From positions 25,378 through 89,377 of the forward strand of contig JAGBPS010000034.1 of the NCBI GenBank assembly GCA_017633255.1: a stretch of 64,000 bases of DNA, given 5' to 3'. Shown in pieces: positions 1-9,574 of this stretch. Every line of letters starts with the position of its first letter. Within the stretch, counting starts at the first letter, position 1. The stretch comes from Bacteroidales bacterium (GTDB taxonomy: Bacteria > Bacteroidota > Bacteroidia > Bacteroidales > WCHB1-69). The position numbers and the translations under genes are program-made. The notes beneath the pieces are model-generated. The model worked only from the letters and a program-made list of their open reading frames with translations. It searched no databases and was not told the DNA's origin.

Positions 1-1599
1 GTCGTCAAACACATTCTGTTTGTTCATCTTGGTACCTGCCTGATGCCAGTCCTCACCATATTCGCCGCCACCGCGCAAGTTCACCTGTGCGTAAATGCCG
101 CCATTCTCCAGGAACGGGATGCGCATGGTGGAGAACGAGGGGTTCAGGCTGATGTTGAAACCACCGTAGCCGTAAATCAGCACGGGGTTGTTACCTCTCA
201 GGTTCAAACCTCGTTTGTAGGTGATGAACATGGGGATTTTGCTGCCGTCTTTGCTGGTGAAGAAAATCTGCTCGGTCAAGTAGTCATCGCTCTTGAAGTC
301 CACCTTCGGAGCCATATACAGCTCTGACTTGTTATTGTCAATATCATATTTATAAATGCAGGACGGGAAGGTGAAAGAGGAGAAGCCGTAGAATACTTCT
401 TTCTCGTCTTTGTCGCCGCTGAACCAGACGGTTCCCAGGGTGGGCAGTTCCACCTCGTGCATTTGTTTGCCGTCCAGCGTATAGACGTAGGCATGCTGCG
501 AGCAGTCCTGGTTGTATGTCAGCACCAGCTTGCCGTCAATAATCGCTGCGGAGCTCATCACATTCTCGCCTTCCGGAATCACCTCGGTCCAGTTGTCAAT
601 GCTCGGGTGGTCGATGTCGGCCTTCATCAGACGATATTTCGGAGCCTGGTAGTTGGTGTAGAAATAAATGGTGTTACCCATCACTTCCATGGGAGAGTAG
701 ATGTAGTCGGCGTTGGTGGTGAGGGCCACAACCGGAGCATTGGGTTTTCTCAAATCTTTCATCATCAAGTTGTTGCCTGCTCCGAATCCGTCTTCGGAAA
801 TGAACATCACTGTTTCATCCTCGTTGACGCTTGCGGTATAGAAGCGCTGCGGATATTTCGGGTTCTCATAGGTCAGCACATCTTCTTCCTGGGTGGTGCC
901 CATCTTGTGATAGAAAATCTTGTGGTTTTCGTTTTTGTTCGAATATTCCTTGCCGGCCTCAGGGCGGTCGTAGCAGCTGTAATAGAAGCCGTCGCCATGC
1001 CAAGCGGCATCGGTGAACTTGGCCCATTCAATGTGGTCGGGGGTCAGCTGGCGGGTAGCCAAATCCATCACATAAATCTCCACCCAGTCGCTACCGCTGC
1101 GTGAGATGGTGTAGGCTAGGTATTTGCCGTCGTTCGAGAAGCTGATGCCGTTGAGGGCCACGGTGCCATCGTCCGACAGGGTGTTGGGGTCTAACAGCAC
1201 TTCGGCTTCGCCGTCCAAGGTCTCCTTGACATACAAAACACTTTGGTTTTGCAGACCGTCGTTGCGGTAGAAATAGTATTTGCCGTGTTTTTTGAAAGGT
1301 GTGCCTATTTTCTCGTAGTTGGAAAGGTCGGTCAGGCGTTTGTTGAGGGCTTCGCGGAAAGGAATCTTTTGCAGATAAGTCTGCGTGATTTCGTTCTGCT
1401 GCTTTACCCATTCCTCCACTTCGGGGGCGGTGTCATTTTCCAGCCAACGATAGGGGTCGGCCACTTTCACACCGAAATACACGTCGGTGTCGCTGCCCAT
1501 AGCGGCCTCGGGATACTGGATGGGCGCATTCTTGTTAGTGCAATGGGTAAACATAAGACCTGCGGCTATCATAAACAGAATTGAACTTACTCTTTTCAT
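1..1599 (-). CDS. Prolyl oligopeptidase family serine peptidase (S9A), 3' part outside window
   Basis: The reading frame is open from the ATG at 1599 to the window edge, giving 533 residues. It begins with a signal sequence ending in a lipoprotein-like cysteine (MFTHC, about residue 20). The mature N-terminus, with YPEA and DPYRWLEND, is typical of the S9A prolyl oligopeptidase family, and the propeller region follows (YFYRNDGLQNQSVLYV). The last visible residues, KMNKQNVFDD, match the start of the alpha/beta-hydrolase domain just ahead of the nucleophile serine, so the Ser-Asp-His triad lies outside the window. The family cleaves short proline-containing peptides after proline. An envelope-anchored location is inferred from the signal. 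It is the last visible gene of the minus-strand operon, 61 nt after the BT_3928-type gene. The family call is firm; the lipidation is inferred. Confidence 0.9.
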   Translation of the reverse strand, partial: MKRVSSILFMIAAGLMFTHCTNKNAPIQYPEAAMGSDTDVYFGVKVADPYRWLENDTAPEVEEWVKQQNEITQTYLQKIPFREALNKRLTDLSNYEKIGTPFKKHGKYYFYRNDGLQNQSVLYVKETLDGEAEVLLDPNTLSDDGTVALNGISFSNDGKYLAYTISRSGSDWVEIYVMDLATRQLTPDHIEWAKFTDAAWHGDGFYYSCYDRPEAGKEYSNKNENHKIFYHKMGTTQEEDVLTYENPKYPQRFYTASVNEDETVMFISEDGFGAGNNLMMKDLRKPNAPVVALTTNADYIYSPMEVMGNTIYFYTNYQAPKYRLMKADIDHPSIDNWTEVIPEGENVMSSAAIIDGKLVLTYNQDCSQHAYVYTLDGKQMHEVELPTLGTVWFSGDKDEKEVFYGFSSFTFPSCIYKYDIDNNKSELYMAPKVDFKSDDYLTEQIFFTSKDGSKIPMFITYKRGLNLRGNNPVLIYGYGGFNISLNPSFSTMRIPFLENGGIYAQVNLRGGGEYGEDWHQAGTKMNKQNVFDD

Positions 1600-1609
1600 A
1601 ATTATAAAT

Positions 1610-1676
1610 GTTAAACTCTAAACTATCAATTGTCAACTGTCAACTATCAACTATCAACTATCAACTTTCAGTTTTC
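1610..1676 (-). repeat. Heptanucleotide tandem repeat at the end of the DoxX-like gene
   Basis: Read on the minus strand this is a run of 7-mers of the form NARTTGA: AAACTGA, AAGTTGA, TAGTTGA (three times), CAGTTGA, CAATTGA, then TAGTTTA and GAGTTTA. The stop codon and last residues (KTES) of the upstream gene are encoded by the first units. Because 7 is not a multiple of 3, the TGA in each unit falls in all three frames within 21 nt. Related arrays occur near 50.2, 51.1 and 55.6 kb. Confidence 0.85.
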
Positions 1677-2854
1677 ACCTTCCCAAAGTCTCTCCAATTG
1701 AACTTCCCTTTCACAACGCCTCCTTGGATAATCATTAGTCCGGGGTTGGCGCTAATGGCGTCACGCACCATGAAGGGACCTTTCACGGGGTCGATATGGT
1801 TCTCGTAGATCGGGAAAGGAATGTTGTTCTCTTTGATGAATCTCTTGATAGTTGTCAGGTCGGAGTTGGTGAGGCCCACCACGGTGATGCCATTCTCGAG
1901 GCAGTGGTTCACAATGCGGGTGAATTCCTCGTTCTGAATACCTTTCAGTTTGGTCTCGTTCAGGTTGTGCATAAAGAAAATATAGACAGGCTCTTCGCTG
2001 TAGAAGAACTCCATGGCCATGTCCGAGCCGGTGGAATCCAGCATGTTGAAGCCCTCGTGCTTGGCGGGTTTGAACTCGCTGATAATGCTGTCTTTGCGGT
2101 CCACATACTCGTAGGTGTCATAGAAGTCGGGCTGTTCATCGCCGATGGTCATCAATTCGGCTTCCGACAGGGTCATGAGACTTCCGTCGACAGGATTTTT
2201 ATAAACGAACATGATTTTTTGCACTGCTGGGGTATCAATGAAGCTTTGTGCCACATTCTCGCCCACTTTCCAGTTGCTGTAATCGATGACGGGCAGGTGG
2301 CGGAAACAGTAGGCTTGGAAGCCGAAAACTATGAGGGCTCCGATGGCGGCGAAACACCACTGTCCCAGTTCCGTCAAGCGGATATCGGGGATGGTTTTGC
2401 GCTTGAAGAAGACAATCAGGGTGGGAATCATGATGACCACATTCTTCAGGAAGGTCTCTTTGTTGCTGAGTTTCACGGCTTTGCCGAAGCAACCGCAGTC
2501 ACGCACCACACCGAAATTATAGCCGTAGTTCACTTCCAGATGCTCTGCAATGGCGAGCCATAAGGTCAGGAAGAAGAAGAAGACCATAAAGAGCAGGTAG
2601 CAGGTGGCGGTGAAGCGCATTTTGATGCGGAAGAGCATCATAAAACCAAGGGTGAATTCGGCGGCGGTCATGCAGAAAGCGAAAAACATCGACAGCGGGT
2701 GCATGAAGCCCATGCCGAAAGAGGTGAAGTAGTCGTCGAAGGTGATGCTGGTGGCCACGGGGTCGATGGCTTTGGTGAAGCCGGAGTATAAAAACACGCA
2801 GGCCAGCGCTATACGGACTATTTTCAGCCAGATGGGTTCTTTTTGTTTGGTCAT
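1661..2854 (-). CDS. DoxX-like membrane protein with C-terminal thioredoxin-like domain (BT_3928 type)
   Basis: 397 residues. The N-terminal half has about four to five hydrophobic helices. The first, IVRIALACVFLYSGFTKAIDP, resembles the DoxX/MauE family, and a loop carries the motif RDCGCFG. The C-terminal half is soluble (PVYIFFMHNLNETKL, ITVVGLTNSDL, NPGLMIIQGGVV) and resembles a thioredoxin fold without a CxxC pair in the usual place. The pairing with a DUF1599 gene 18 nt upstream is a familiar Bacteroidales arrangement, hence the BT_3928-type label. The substrate is unknown; a redox role in the envelope is only an inference from the DoxX/MauE similarity and the CGC motif. The last four codons and the stop are made from a heptad tandem repeat. 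Confidence 0.75.
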   Translation of the reverse strand: MTKQKEPIWLKIVRIALACVFLYSGFTKAIDPVATSITFDDYFTSFGMGFMHPLSMFFAFCMTAAEFTLGFMMLFRIKMRFTATCYLLFMVFFFFLTLWLAIAEHLEVNYGYNFGVVRDCGCFGKAVKLSNKETFLKNVVIMIPTLIVFFKRKTIPDIRLTELGQWCFAAIGALIVFGFQAYCFRHLPVIDYSNWKVGENVAQSFIDTPAVQKIMFVYKNPVDGSLMTLSEAELMTIGDEQPDFYDTYEYVDRKDSIISEFKPAKHEGFNMLDSTGSDMAMEFFYSEEPVYIFFMHNLNETKLKGIQNEEFTRIVNHCLENGITVVGLTNSDLTTIKRFIKENNIPFPIYENHIDPVKGPFMVRDAISANPGLMIIQGGVVKGKFNWRDFGKVKTES

Positions 2855-2872
2855 ATTTATTCTATTATTTTA

Positions 2873-3427
2873 TTACTTTTCTTCTTCAATCACCAAGCGT
2901 ATCAGGGCGAACATCGCGTAGTTAATCATATCGTAATAGTTGGCATCCAAGCCCTCTGAAACGATGGTTTTGCCTTGGTTGTCTTCAATCTGCTTGATTC
3001 TCAACAGTTTCATCAGGATGATGTCGGTGAGGGAGCTGATACGCATTTTGCGCCAGGCCTCGCCGTAGTCGTGGTTCTTGTTCATCATCAGTTCTTTGGC
3101 TTTGCCTAAATAGAGACTGTAAAGGCGGATGGCTTCTTCCGCGGGCAGCATCTCGTCCATGGTCTCGGCCACGCCCACCTCCAGCTGGATGAGGGCCATC
3201 ACCGAATAGTTGACGATGCCGATAAATTCGGGAATGATGCCTTCGCCCACTTTGTTTACACCGGTCTCTTGCAGGCTGCGGATACGCTGCGCTTTGATGT
3301 AGATCTGGTCGGTGAGAGAGGGGAGCCTGAGTATGTGCCACGCAGTGCCATAGTCAATGGCTTTCTTGGTGAACAGGTCGGTACACTGCCGGGCGATTTC
3401 GTCAAATTGAGCTGAGGTATCTGCCAT
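2873..3427 (-). CDS. DUF1599 domain-containing protein
   Basis: 184 residues, soluble, no signal peptide. It contains two similar halves: DLFTKKAIDYGTAWHILRLPSLTDQI near residue 20 and ELMMNKNHDYGEAWRKMRISSLTDII near residue 110. Each has the DYGxAW...R.xSLTDxI signature of DUF1599, so this looks like an internal duplication typical of the family. The family has been linked by others to nucleotide modification, but I see no catalytic motif that proves it. It lies 5 nt after the C25 protease gene and 18 nt before the DoxX-like gene, so the genes are probably co-transcribed. The family assignment is confident; the function is unknown. Confidence 0.8.
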   Translation of the reverse strand: MADTSAQFDEIARQCTDLFTKKAIDYGTAWHILRLPSLTDQIYIKAQRIRSLQETGVNKVGEGIIPEFIGIVNYSVMALIQLEVGVAETMDEMLPAEEAIRLYSLYLGKAKELMMNKNHDYGEAWRKMRISSLTDIILMKLLRIKQIEDNQGKTIVSEGLDANYYDMINYAMFALIRLVIEEEK

Positions 3428-3432
3428 GATGC

Positions 3433-6400
3433 TTATTTTTTGATGATTTTGCTGATCAACGGACGGTCGTTCTCATCTATCACTCTGATGAAATAGATGG
3501 CTGGCGACAGACTGTTGATATTCAGACTGTGAGAGTTCTGGTTAACATTGAATGCATGTCTTACACAACGTCCGGTCATATCGATGAGTTCGATTTCTTT
3601 GATGACAGAGCTGCACTGGATGTGGACTTGGTCGCTGCTGGGGTTGGGGTAAACGAGAAGTGTGGCGTTTTGAGTAGCGGCCGATCCGATGCCGAGGGGG
3701 CCTGGATTGTTGCCCTTGATGTAGGTAAGCATGATAGAACAGCTGGTAGAGGTTGTGCCACAGGCAAGGGTGAAGTTGAACGGTATAGTCTGGGTTTCGT
3801 TGATGGAGTTCAAATACCCGATGTTGTAGGTGGCTGTTTTGGAGGAGCCGATAGCCATGGAGTTGTAGCTGACCACATCGCTGCCGCTATTGCCGTTGAT
3901 GCTGATATTGCTGTTGTCGGTGCTGAGGGTAGCCTGGATGTTGCTGGCTACGGTGTTGCCTTCGTTGTTGAACACCACCTTGATTGCTGGCTGGTCGCCA
4001 TCCAACACAATGTTGCCGGCGTGGGAACCCTCAATATCGTAATGGTCAATGACCAAAATCGGAGATGTGGGGGTTAAAGTTTCTCCGGCGATGGGGAAAA
4101 TGATGTTGTCAATCCAGGCGCAGTCACTACCGCCAGTAGCACTTCGATCTTTCGCATATCTGAATCGGAAAGTGTGGGTGCCGGGGGTGACGTCAAAGCT
4201 TGATTGAGCCCAATCAACCTCGCCACTCAGTTCTTCCATCACTTCGCCGTCAATGGCGAAGGTGAAAAAGTCATAATTTGCTTCAGAGGAAACTTTGCGG
4301 AAATAAGAGATAGGACTTGCTTCGGTGACATTGAGGGTGATGGTAAGGTCGGAGTTGCTGGTATTGGACCCAGTGCCGTTGCTGAGGTTGGTTTTGCTTC
4401 GGGCACTGTAACTGCCAGCATATACATTGGAGGTCGTTATTTCCCATGGTTTGTTGCCATTCGACCAGTTGAAGGAGGAGAAACTGTTGCTCTCAAAATC
4501 TTCCATAGCTTTGCCCACCATCAGCGAGTAGAGCTGATTCAGCTCATATTCCTCATTGTTGATGGTGAACAGGATAGGATACATGCTGCCAATAGTAGCC
4601 TGCGCGTCAATATTGATGTTAAAACTTACCTCAGTGGTGCCGTTGGGGGCAATGGTGCCAACGGTAACTGTGCCGTTGTTGACGGTGATGTCGGTGTGGT
4701 GAGATGTCAGTGTGCCAACAAGGTTGTCGATGCCGTTCATACCCGCGTTTTTCACCACAAAGGTCAGCGTGCCGCTCTCTCCGGGGTTGATTTCCCCTAC
4801 ACTGGCTGTACCCGCATTGATGATGATGTTGGTGATTTGAAGTTCAGGTGCTTCGGCATGGAAAGTGAAATTGCGCTCGAAGTTGCCATTATCGGAGTAA
4901 ACAGTAACATGTAAAGAGACTTCTTCGCCGTTGCTTATCGCCGTACATGTCCTTGACACGAAAGCGTTGTTCAGGTTTAATGTTTGGCCACCTGTCATGT
5001 TGCCGATATACACCGAGTCAGTGGTGAAAAAGATATTATTGGTGTTGGGTTGGATTTTTACCCACACATTGTTGCCGGAGACTTGACTGACGTTCTCCAC
5101 CCTAAGATTCCAGTTGTTGACATTATTGTTGACAAGAGTGCCATAATTGCTCAGGTTGATGTTGCTGAGGGCGTAAAAGGTGTTGGGAGAGGCGAAGGTG
5201 ATGGTCTGGAAGAATTGGACGTAATTCTGGGCAGAGATCGCGATTTCGTATTGGCCGGGAATCATGTCGGATGGCAGAGAGAGATTGGCGCTTCCGCTAG
5301 CATCTGCAAAGGCGGCTGCTATCAGTTCGTTACCTTGGGTCAGCGCCACGTATGCGTAAGGTACAGCGTTGATTTGAAGGCTGCTTATGCCAATCACAGT
5401 TCCAGCGGGGATGTTGGGACTCATCACAGAAGGCTCTGACAAATATGGTTTGATGGAAGGGTCGCCAAATACATGGTAAATCTCCCAATAATACAATTTA
5501 CTTGAAGAACTGGAGGATTGAACAGCCAGGTTGCCTGCCATAACGATGCCGCCTGTAGTAGTGTACCATTGGCTGTGAGCCTCGTTGTGGGTATGGAAGA
5601 TACGGTCATAGAATCCCAGTTTTGAGGCGTCGTAGGTGGGATTGGCAGTGACGTTGCTGCGCACACCAACTGCCCAGTAAAAGTCTTCATTCCAGTAGGT
5701 GCTGTTGGAGGCGCCGATATAAATCACGGCACCTTTTTTCGCCGTGCGAAGAAGGGTCTCGCCAAAGCAGGTCTGTTCAAATCTTCCTGATTCGCAGCAG
5801 TTTCCAATTATGATGCCATATTTGTTGGTGTTATTCATGGAACTGACATGGCTGTTCTGGAAAGCAGGGTCAGCCCAGCCTTGGAAGGAGCAGTGGGCGG
5901 TATAATTGGCTAAACCTACTCCTGAGCCGATTTCGCTACGGATGGCAGCTGCCTGGGAACTGCAGTTGTACAGGTGGGTGTAAACGTTAGTGTAACCGTT
6001 GGCGGTATTTACGTAGTTGTTCGCAGTGTAGTTTATCTGGCCATTGGCATGTGTGGAAGACCAACTGGCATCAGTACCGGCAACTAAAACAGCATCATCC
6101 AAATAGGCGGGGTCGGGCATGGTGTATTGCTCATACATCAGCGTCTTCTCAATCTGTGGGCTCAACTGGCTTACATTCTGAGCGGAGAAGCGTCCGTAAT
6201 AGCAGTCTGGAATATTGTCACCGGAGGTCCATGTGGCATAATACAGGTCGGTAATATGGTCGGAATTGCCTGAGAACGCGGGAATCTGTTCTTTGTCACC
6301 CACAATCAGAAGGAAGGTGGGGGCGGGATTCTCCGCGGTGGCATTGTCGTATTTCGCTTTGATGAAATTCTTGATGCTGGTAGTGGTGGTACCCACATTA

Positions 6401-7230
6401 CTGTCGTCGGTATAGGCGATTTCCACCAAATAACCTATGCGTTTTTTCCAATTGATGAAATCAGTGAGTTCCTGATTGTCTCTGAACATAGAATGTGCTA
6501 TAATCAGGTACTTTATGGGTGCATTGTCAATTTCGTCTCTGAATCCAGAGGTGTTCATGGGGTTGATAACACCGCAGTTTTGCCCATCAAACAGTCCGTT
6601 GCCGTGCAGGGTCTTCATTTCCATGGTCTGGGGGATGTTGGCATTGGTGAAACTGATTTCCACGTCAAGATGCGTGCATACTCTGAGTTGACCGGTCACG
6701 GGATTGTACTCAAAGGGAGAAATGCTTATGCTGCCCATGTTGATGTTACGGAGCATACCCACTTTTTCACATTGTGCCAGCGTTGTGCCATAAAAACTGT
6801 TGCTGGCGTATGTGGCCTCGTCCATCACGAAGGGGAAAGGACCGTCTTCTGATTTGGGGTGTTTGGGCTGTGTCGGGATAATGGGGTAGGTGATACCTAG
6901 CTCAGCAAGGTCATATTCCTCGTAGGTGCTATTGACCACAGTCACTTCCATGTCTTCGCACAAAGGGATTTCCAGCAGGTTGGTGATAACGGGGAGTTCT
7001 GGTTTCCCTTCATTCTGCATGGGGGTCATTCCTTCGTAGGAAATACGGCAAAACGTACCCTGATCGGTCTTGATATTTTGTGTTTGCAGAAGCTGAACAT
7101 CAACAGTATATGAGATTTTGAGATCATTGTAGTTGTTGTCTATCACATTGTAATAGCTGTAACGCTGAGCCATGACGAAATTAGAGGCCATAAGGCTCAG
7201 AATGCACATTAGGATGACAGTTTTTTTCAT
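3433..7230 (-). CDS. Gingipain-type C25 cysteine protease with T9SS sorting domain
   Basis: 1265 residues. A signal peptide (residues 1-21, ending VMAQ) is followed by a C25-type propeptide (about 40-210) and the catalytic domain (about 235-600). The likely dyad is His446 in NYTAHCSFQGW and Cys479 in GNCCESGRF. The 33-residue spacing equals that of the P. gingivalis gingipains, and the double Cys context resembles Kgp more than Rgp. Immunoglobulin-like and adhesin-like modules follow, including a jelly-roll-like segment around residues 960-1080 (SYFRKVSSEANYDFF). The last ~75 residues are a type A T9SS sorting domain (LLVYPNPSSDQV ... IYFIRVIDENDRPLISKIIKK). The protein is therefore expected to cross the outer membrane by T9SS and be surface-attached or released. 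It is the longest gene of the bamD-POP operon, 41 nt after a small barrel gene. Specificity for Arg or Lys cannot be read from sequence alone. Confidence 0.9.
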   Translation of the reverse strand: MKKTVILMCILSLMASNFVMAQRYSYYNVIDNNYNDLKISYTVDVQLLQTQNIKTDQGTFCRISYEGMTPMQNEGKPELPVITNLLEIPLCEDMEVTVVNSTYEEYDLAELGITYPIIPTQPKHPKSEDGPFPFVMDEATYASNSFYGTTLAQCEKVGMLRNINMGSISISPFEYNPVTGQLRVCTHLDVEISFTNANIPQTMEMKTLHGNGLFDGQNCGVINPMNTSGFRDEIDNAPIKYLIIAHSMFRDNQELTDFINWKKRIGYLVEIAYTDDSNVGTTTTSIKNFIKAKYDNATAENPAPTFLLIVGDKEQIPAFSGNSDHITDLYYATWTSGDNIPDCYYGRFSAQNVSQLSPQIEKTLMYEQYTMPDPAYLDDAVLVAGTDASWSSTHANGQINYTANNYVNTANGYTNVYTHLYNCSSQAAAIRSEIGSGVGLANYTAHCSFQGWADPAFQNSHVSSMNNTNKYGIIIGNCCESGRFEQTCFGETLLRTAKKGAVIYIGASNSTYWNEDFYWAVGVRSNVTANPTYDASKLGFYDRIFHTHNEAHSQWYTTTGGIVMAGNLAVQSSSSSSKLYYWEIYHVFGDPSIKPYLSEPSVMSPNIPAGTVIGISSLQINAVPYAYVALTQGNELIAAAFADASGSANLSLPSDMIPGQYEIAISAQNYVQFFQTITFASPNTFYALSNINLSNYGTLVNNNVNNWNLRVENVSQVSGNNVWVKIQPNTNNIFFTTDSVYIGNMTGGQTLNLNNAFVSRTCTAISNGEEVSLHVTVYSDNGNFERNFTFHAEAPELQITNIIINAGTASVGEINPGESGTLTFVVKNAGMNGIDNLVGTLTSHHTDITVNNGTVTVGTIAPNGTTEVSFNINIDAQATIGSMYPILFTINNEEYELNQLYSLMVGKAMEDFESNSFSSFNWSNGNKPWEITTSNVYAGSYSARSKTNLSNGTGSNTSNSDLTITLNVTEASPISYFRKVSSEANYDFFTFAIDGEVMEELSGEVDWAQSSFDVTPGTHTFRFRYAKDRSATGGSDCAWIDNIIFPIAGETLTPTSPILVIDHYDIEGSHAGNIVLDGDQPAIKVVFNNEGNTVASNIQATLSTDNSNISINGNSGSDVVSYNSMAIGSSKTATYNIGYLNSINETQTIPFNFTLACGTTSTSCSIMLTYIKGNNPGPLGIGSAATQNATLLVYPNPSSDQVHIQCSSVIKEIELIDMTGRCVRHAFNVNQNSHSLNINSLSPAIYFIRVIDENDRPLISKIIKK

Positions 7231-7271
7231 ATTTTTTTGTTTGATGATTATTTACTTTGAAAATTTTTGTG

Positions 7272-7901
7272 TTAATATAAAATGCCGAATTTCACCCCTC
7301 CGAAGTGGTAGTGGTGATTTTTCTCGCTATTGGTGAAATATTCGGAATTGTCAGGTTCGTCGGGATTCATCACGCTGTACTTGATACTGGAGTGCTGCAT
7401 CTTGTAGGTGGCCAATATCAGCAGTGACACTTTCTCGCTGACTTTGATATTGATACCTAGACCTGTTTCCACCACAGGACCTGGTTTGGCTCCCTGTATC
7501 ACCCGGGTGGTGAGTTCCGGTTTCTGATTCATGTACCATTTGAAAGAATAACCCATGTTGGCGTACCAATGGGGACTGATTCGGGTTTTGGTGAAATTGA
7601 CGCTGAGGTTGAAAGTCAACGGAATAAAAGCGGTGTATTGCCAGAAATCAATGCCCAAGTTCACCCCCATAAAAAAATTGGGGTTGAATTGATAGGCTAA
7701 CAACTGGTTGACCGAGATGGCGAAAAGCCGGTTCTTAATCTCTCGATTAGGTATTTGGATGCTTCCCGCACCTCCGGCGGCGCCAATGGTGGTCATGAAG
7801 ACGAATTTGCTGTCTTTTCGGTCATGGAATTTTGTCCTTTCCTGGGCGAAAGAACAGAACAGACAGCTCAAACAAAGTATGGTGATTAGGATTTTTTTCA
7901 T
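7272..7901 (-). CDS. Small outer-membrane beta-barrel protein
   Basis: 209 residues with a clear signal peptide (MKKILITILCLSCLFCSFAQ). The mature part alternates short amphipathic strands with aromatic residues (FFMGVNLGIDFWQY, PHWYANMGYSFKWYM, VSLLILATYKMQ) and ends in an aromatic residue (FGGVKFGILY), as many outer-membrane barrels do. It starts 5 nt after the recN stop and precedes the C25 protease by 41 nt. A link to the protease, for example as an anchor or export partner, is only suggested by adjacency. The exact family is not recognised. Confidence 0.65.
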   Translation of the reverse strand: MKKILITILCLSCLFCSFAQERTKFHDRKDSKFVFMTTIGAAGGAGSIQIPNREIKNRLFAISVNQLLAYQFNPNFFMGVNLGIDFWQYTAFIPLTFNLSVNFTKTRISPHWYANMGYSFKWYMNQKPELTTRVIQGAKPGPVVETGLGINIKVSEKVSLLILATYKMQHSSIKYSVMNPDEPDNSEYFTNSEKNHHYHFGGVKFGILY

Positions 7902-7906
7902 AGTAA

Positions 7907-9565
7907 TTAATTGTTTTTCAATTCTTTCGCTGTCTTAAGGGCAGCTTCGCTGAGATGTTCCCCACTGATCATGGTGGCTATCTCACGGATGCTCTCATCC
8001 TCATTAAGACTCTTGATTTGCGTGAAAGTTTTATCTTCAGTTGTGTTTTTATATACAAAATAGTGTAGTTTGCCTTTGGCGGCGATTTGGGGCAGGTGGG
8101 TGATGACAATCAGCTGGTGCTTGTTCGATAGCTCCTGCATGAGGCTGGCAACCTTGCCGGCCACTTCACCCGAAATGCCCGAGTCAATCTCGTCGAAGAT
8201 GACGGTGGGCAGCAGACTGTTGTCGCTGATGATGCTCTTGAGAGCCAGCATCAGTCTTGAGATTTCACCTCCCGAGGCGGTCTTCTCTATTTCTTGCAAC
8301 TCACTGCCGCGATTGGCGGAAAACAGGAATTGTACCGTGTCGATGCCGTTGTTGCCAACCTGCTCCTGCTGTGTGATGTTAATTCTGAAATCTCCGTGCT
8401 CCATCCCCAACAGCTGTAACTTGCTTTTCATTTCTTTCTCGAAGTGGCCAATGCTCTTTTTGCGGCTGTCAGACAGATTCTGGGCGGCTTTCAGTGTTTG
8501 GGCCATCAGTTCCTCGCATTGTCTATGGCATAGCTCCAGCTCCTCGTCGTTGGCGCTCATCGACTGCAGCTTCTCTTCCGAAGAGGACAGCAGCGCTATC
8601 AATTCCTCATTGTTATCCACATGGTGTTTGTGCTGCAGATTCAGTAGTAGGTCCAAACGCTCGTTCAGTCGCTCCAACTCCTGTGGGTTCACTTCAATAC
8701 GGTTTTCTTTCTGACTTAGTTCGCGGGCTATGTCTTTCAGTTCCAGCAAACTGCTGTCAATACGCTGGCTCAGTTCCGCTATGTCTTTGTCGTATGCGCT
8801 GATACTGTGGCAGTTGTCCTGTATGATTTGCAGTCGGTGCAGAAGATTGTCCTCTTCTTCCTCTTCCAGCATCCTGACACTCTGGTATAATTTCGACTTG
8901 ATGGTTTCGGCATGGGTAAGCAGGGCAATTTGTTGCTCAATGCTTTCCTGTTCTCCGCTATTGAGTTGGGCATCAGTGAGTTCCTGAACCACATAGCTAA
9001 GGTAGCTCTGCTCTTGCGCTTGTTGTTGCTGTAGCGACAGCAGTTCCTGATAGCGTTTCTCTGTTCTTTTGTATGAGGAATAAAGCTCTTTGTATTGAGC
9101 TAAAAGTGTTGCGTTTTGGGCGTATTGGTCCAGCAGGTCGATTCTGAAATTGCTGTTGTTGACCAGCAGATTGTTGTGCTGAGAATGGATGTCCACCAGC
9201 GTTTCTGCCAGTTCTTTCAGAACAGTCAAGTTGACGGGTGTGTCGTTGACAAAGGCACGAGATTTGCCGTTTTCGGTAACTTCACGGCGGATATAAGTAA
9301 TATCTTGGTAATCCAGATCGTGTTGCAGGAAGAAATCCTGCAGTTTCAGTTGGGAGATGTCAAAGGTGCCTTCGATGAAGCATTTGCGGCTCTTGTCGTG
9401 CAACACCGAGGTGTCGGCACGTTTGCCTAAAATAAGGGAGAGAGCACCGATGATAATGGATTTGCCCGCGCCGGTTTCGCCAGTAATGACAGTGAAGCCC
9501 TGGTCAAAAGTGATTTTGAGGGAGCGAATAATCGCATAATTCTCTATTTGCAGGGCTTGTAGCAT
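7907..9565 (-). CDS. recN: DNA repair protein RecN
   Basis: 552 residues, the usual length of RecN. This SMC-like ATPase acts in double-strand-break repair. The Walker A motif GETGAGKS is at residues 29-36, after the canonical start MLQALQIENYAIIRSLKI. A long coiled-coil region (about 150-370) is rich in Q/E/L. The ABC signature TASGGEISRLMLALKS and Walker B TVIFDEIDSGISG lie towards the C-terminus, followed by QLIVITHLPQIAA, the D/H-loop region. It follows the DUF4835 gene by 9 nt and precedes a barrel gene by 5 nt in the same operon. No defect is visible. Confidence 0.97.
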   Translation of the reverse strand: MLQALQIENYAIIRSLKITFDQGFTVITGETGAGKSIIIGALSLILGKRADTSVLHDKSRKCFIEGTFDISQLKLQDFFLQHDLDYQDITYIRREVTENGKSRAFVNDTPVNLTVLKELAETLVDIHSQHNNLLVNNSNFRIDLLDQYAQNATLLAQYKELYSSYKRTEKRYQELLSLQQQQAQEQSYLSYVVQELTDAQLNSGEQESIEQQIALLTHAETIKSKLYQSVRMLEEEEEDNLLHRLQIIQDNCHSISAYDKDIAELSQRIDSSLLELKDIARELSQKENRIEVNPQELERLNERLDLLLNLQHKHHVDNNEELIALLSSSEEKLQSMSANDEELELCHRQCEELMAQTLKAAQNLSDSRKKSIGHFEKEMKSKLQLLGMEHGDFRINITQQEQVGNNGIDTVQFLFSANRGSELQEIEKTASGGEISRLMLALKSIISDNSLLPTVIFDEIDSGISGEVAGKVASLMQELSNKHQLIVITHLPQIAAKGKLHYFVYKNTTEDKTFTQIKSLNEDESIREIATMISGEHLSEAALKTAKELKNN

Positions 9566-9574
9566 ACTGTTTGT

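Noticed and set aside
1610..1676. Heptad tandem repeats as a CRISPR array or slipped sequencing artefact
   Set aside because: The units are contiguous 7-mers without spacers, and similar but not identical arrays occur at three other loci in the same relation to gene ends.
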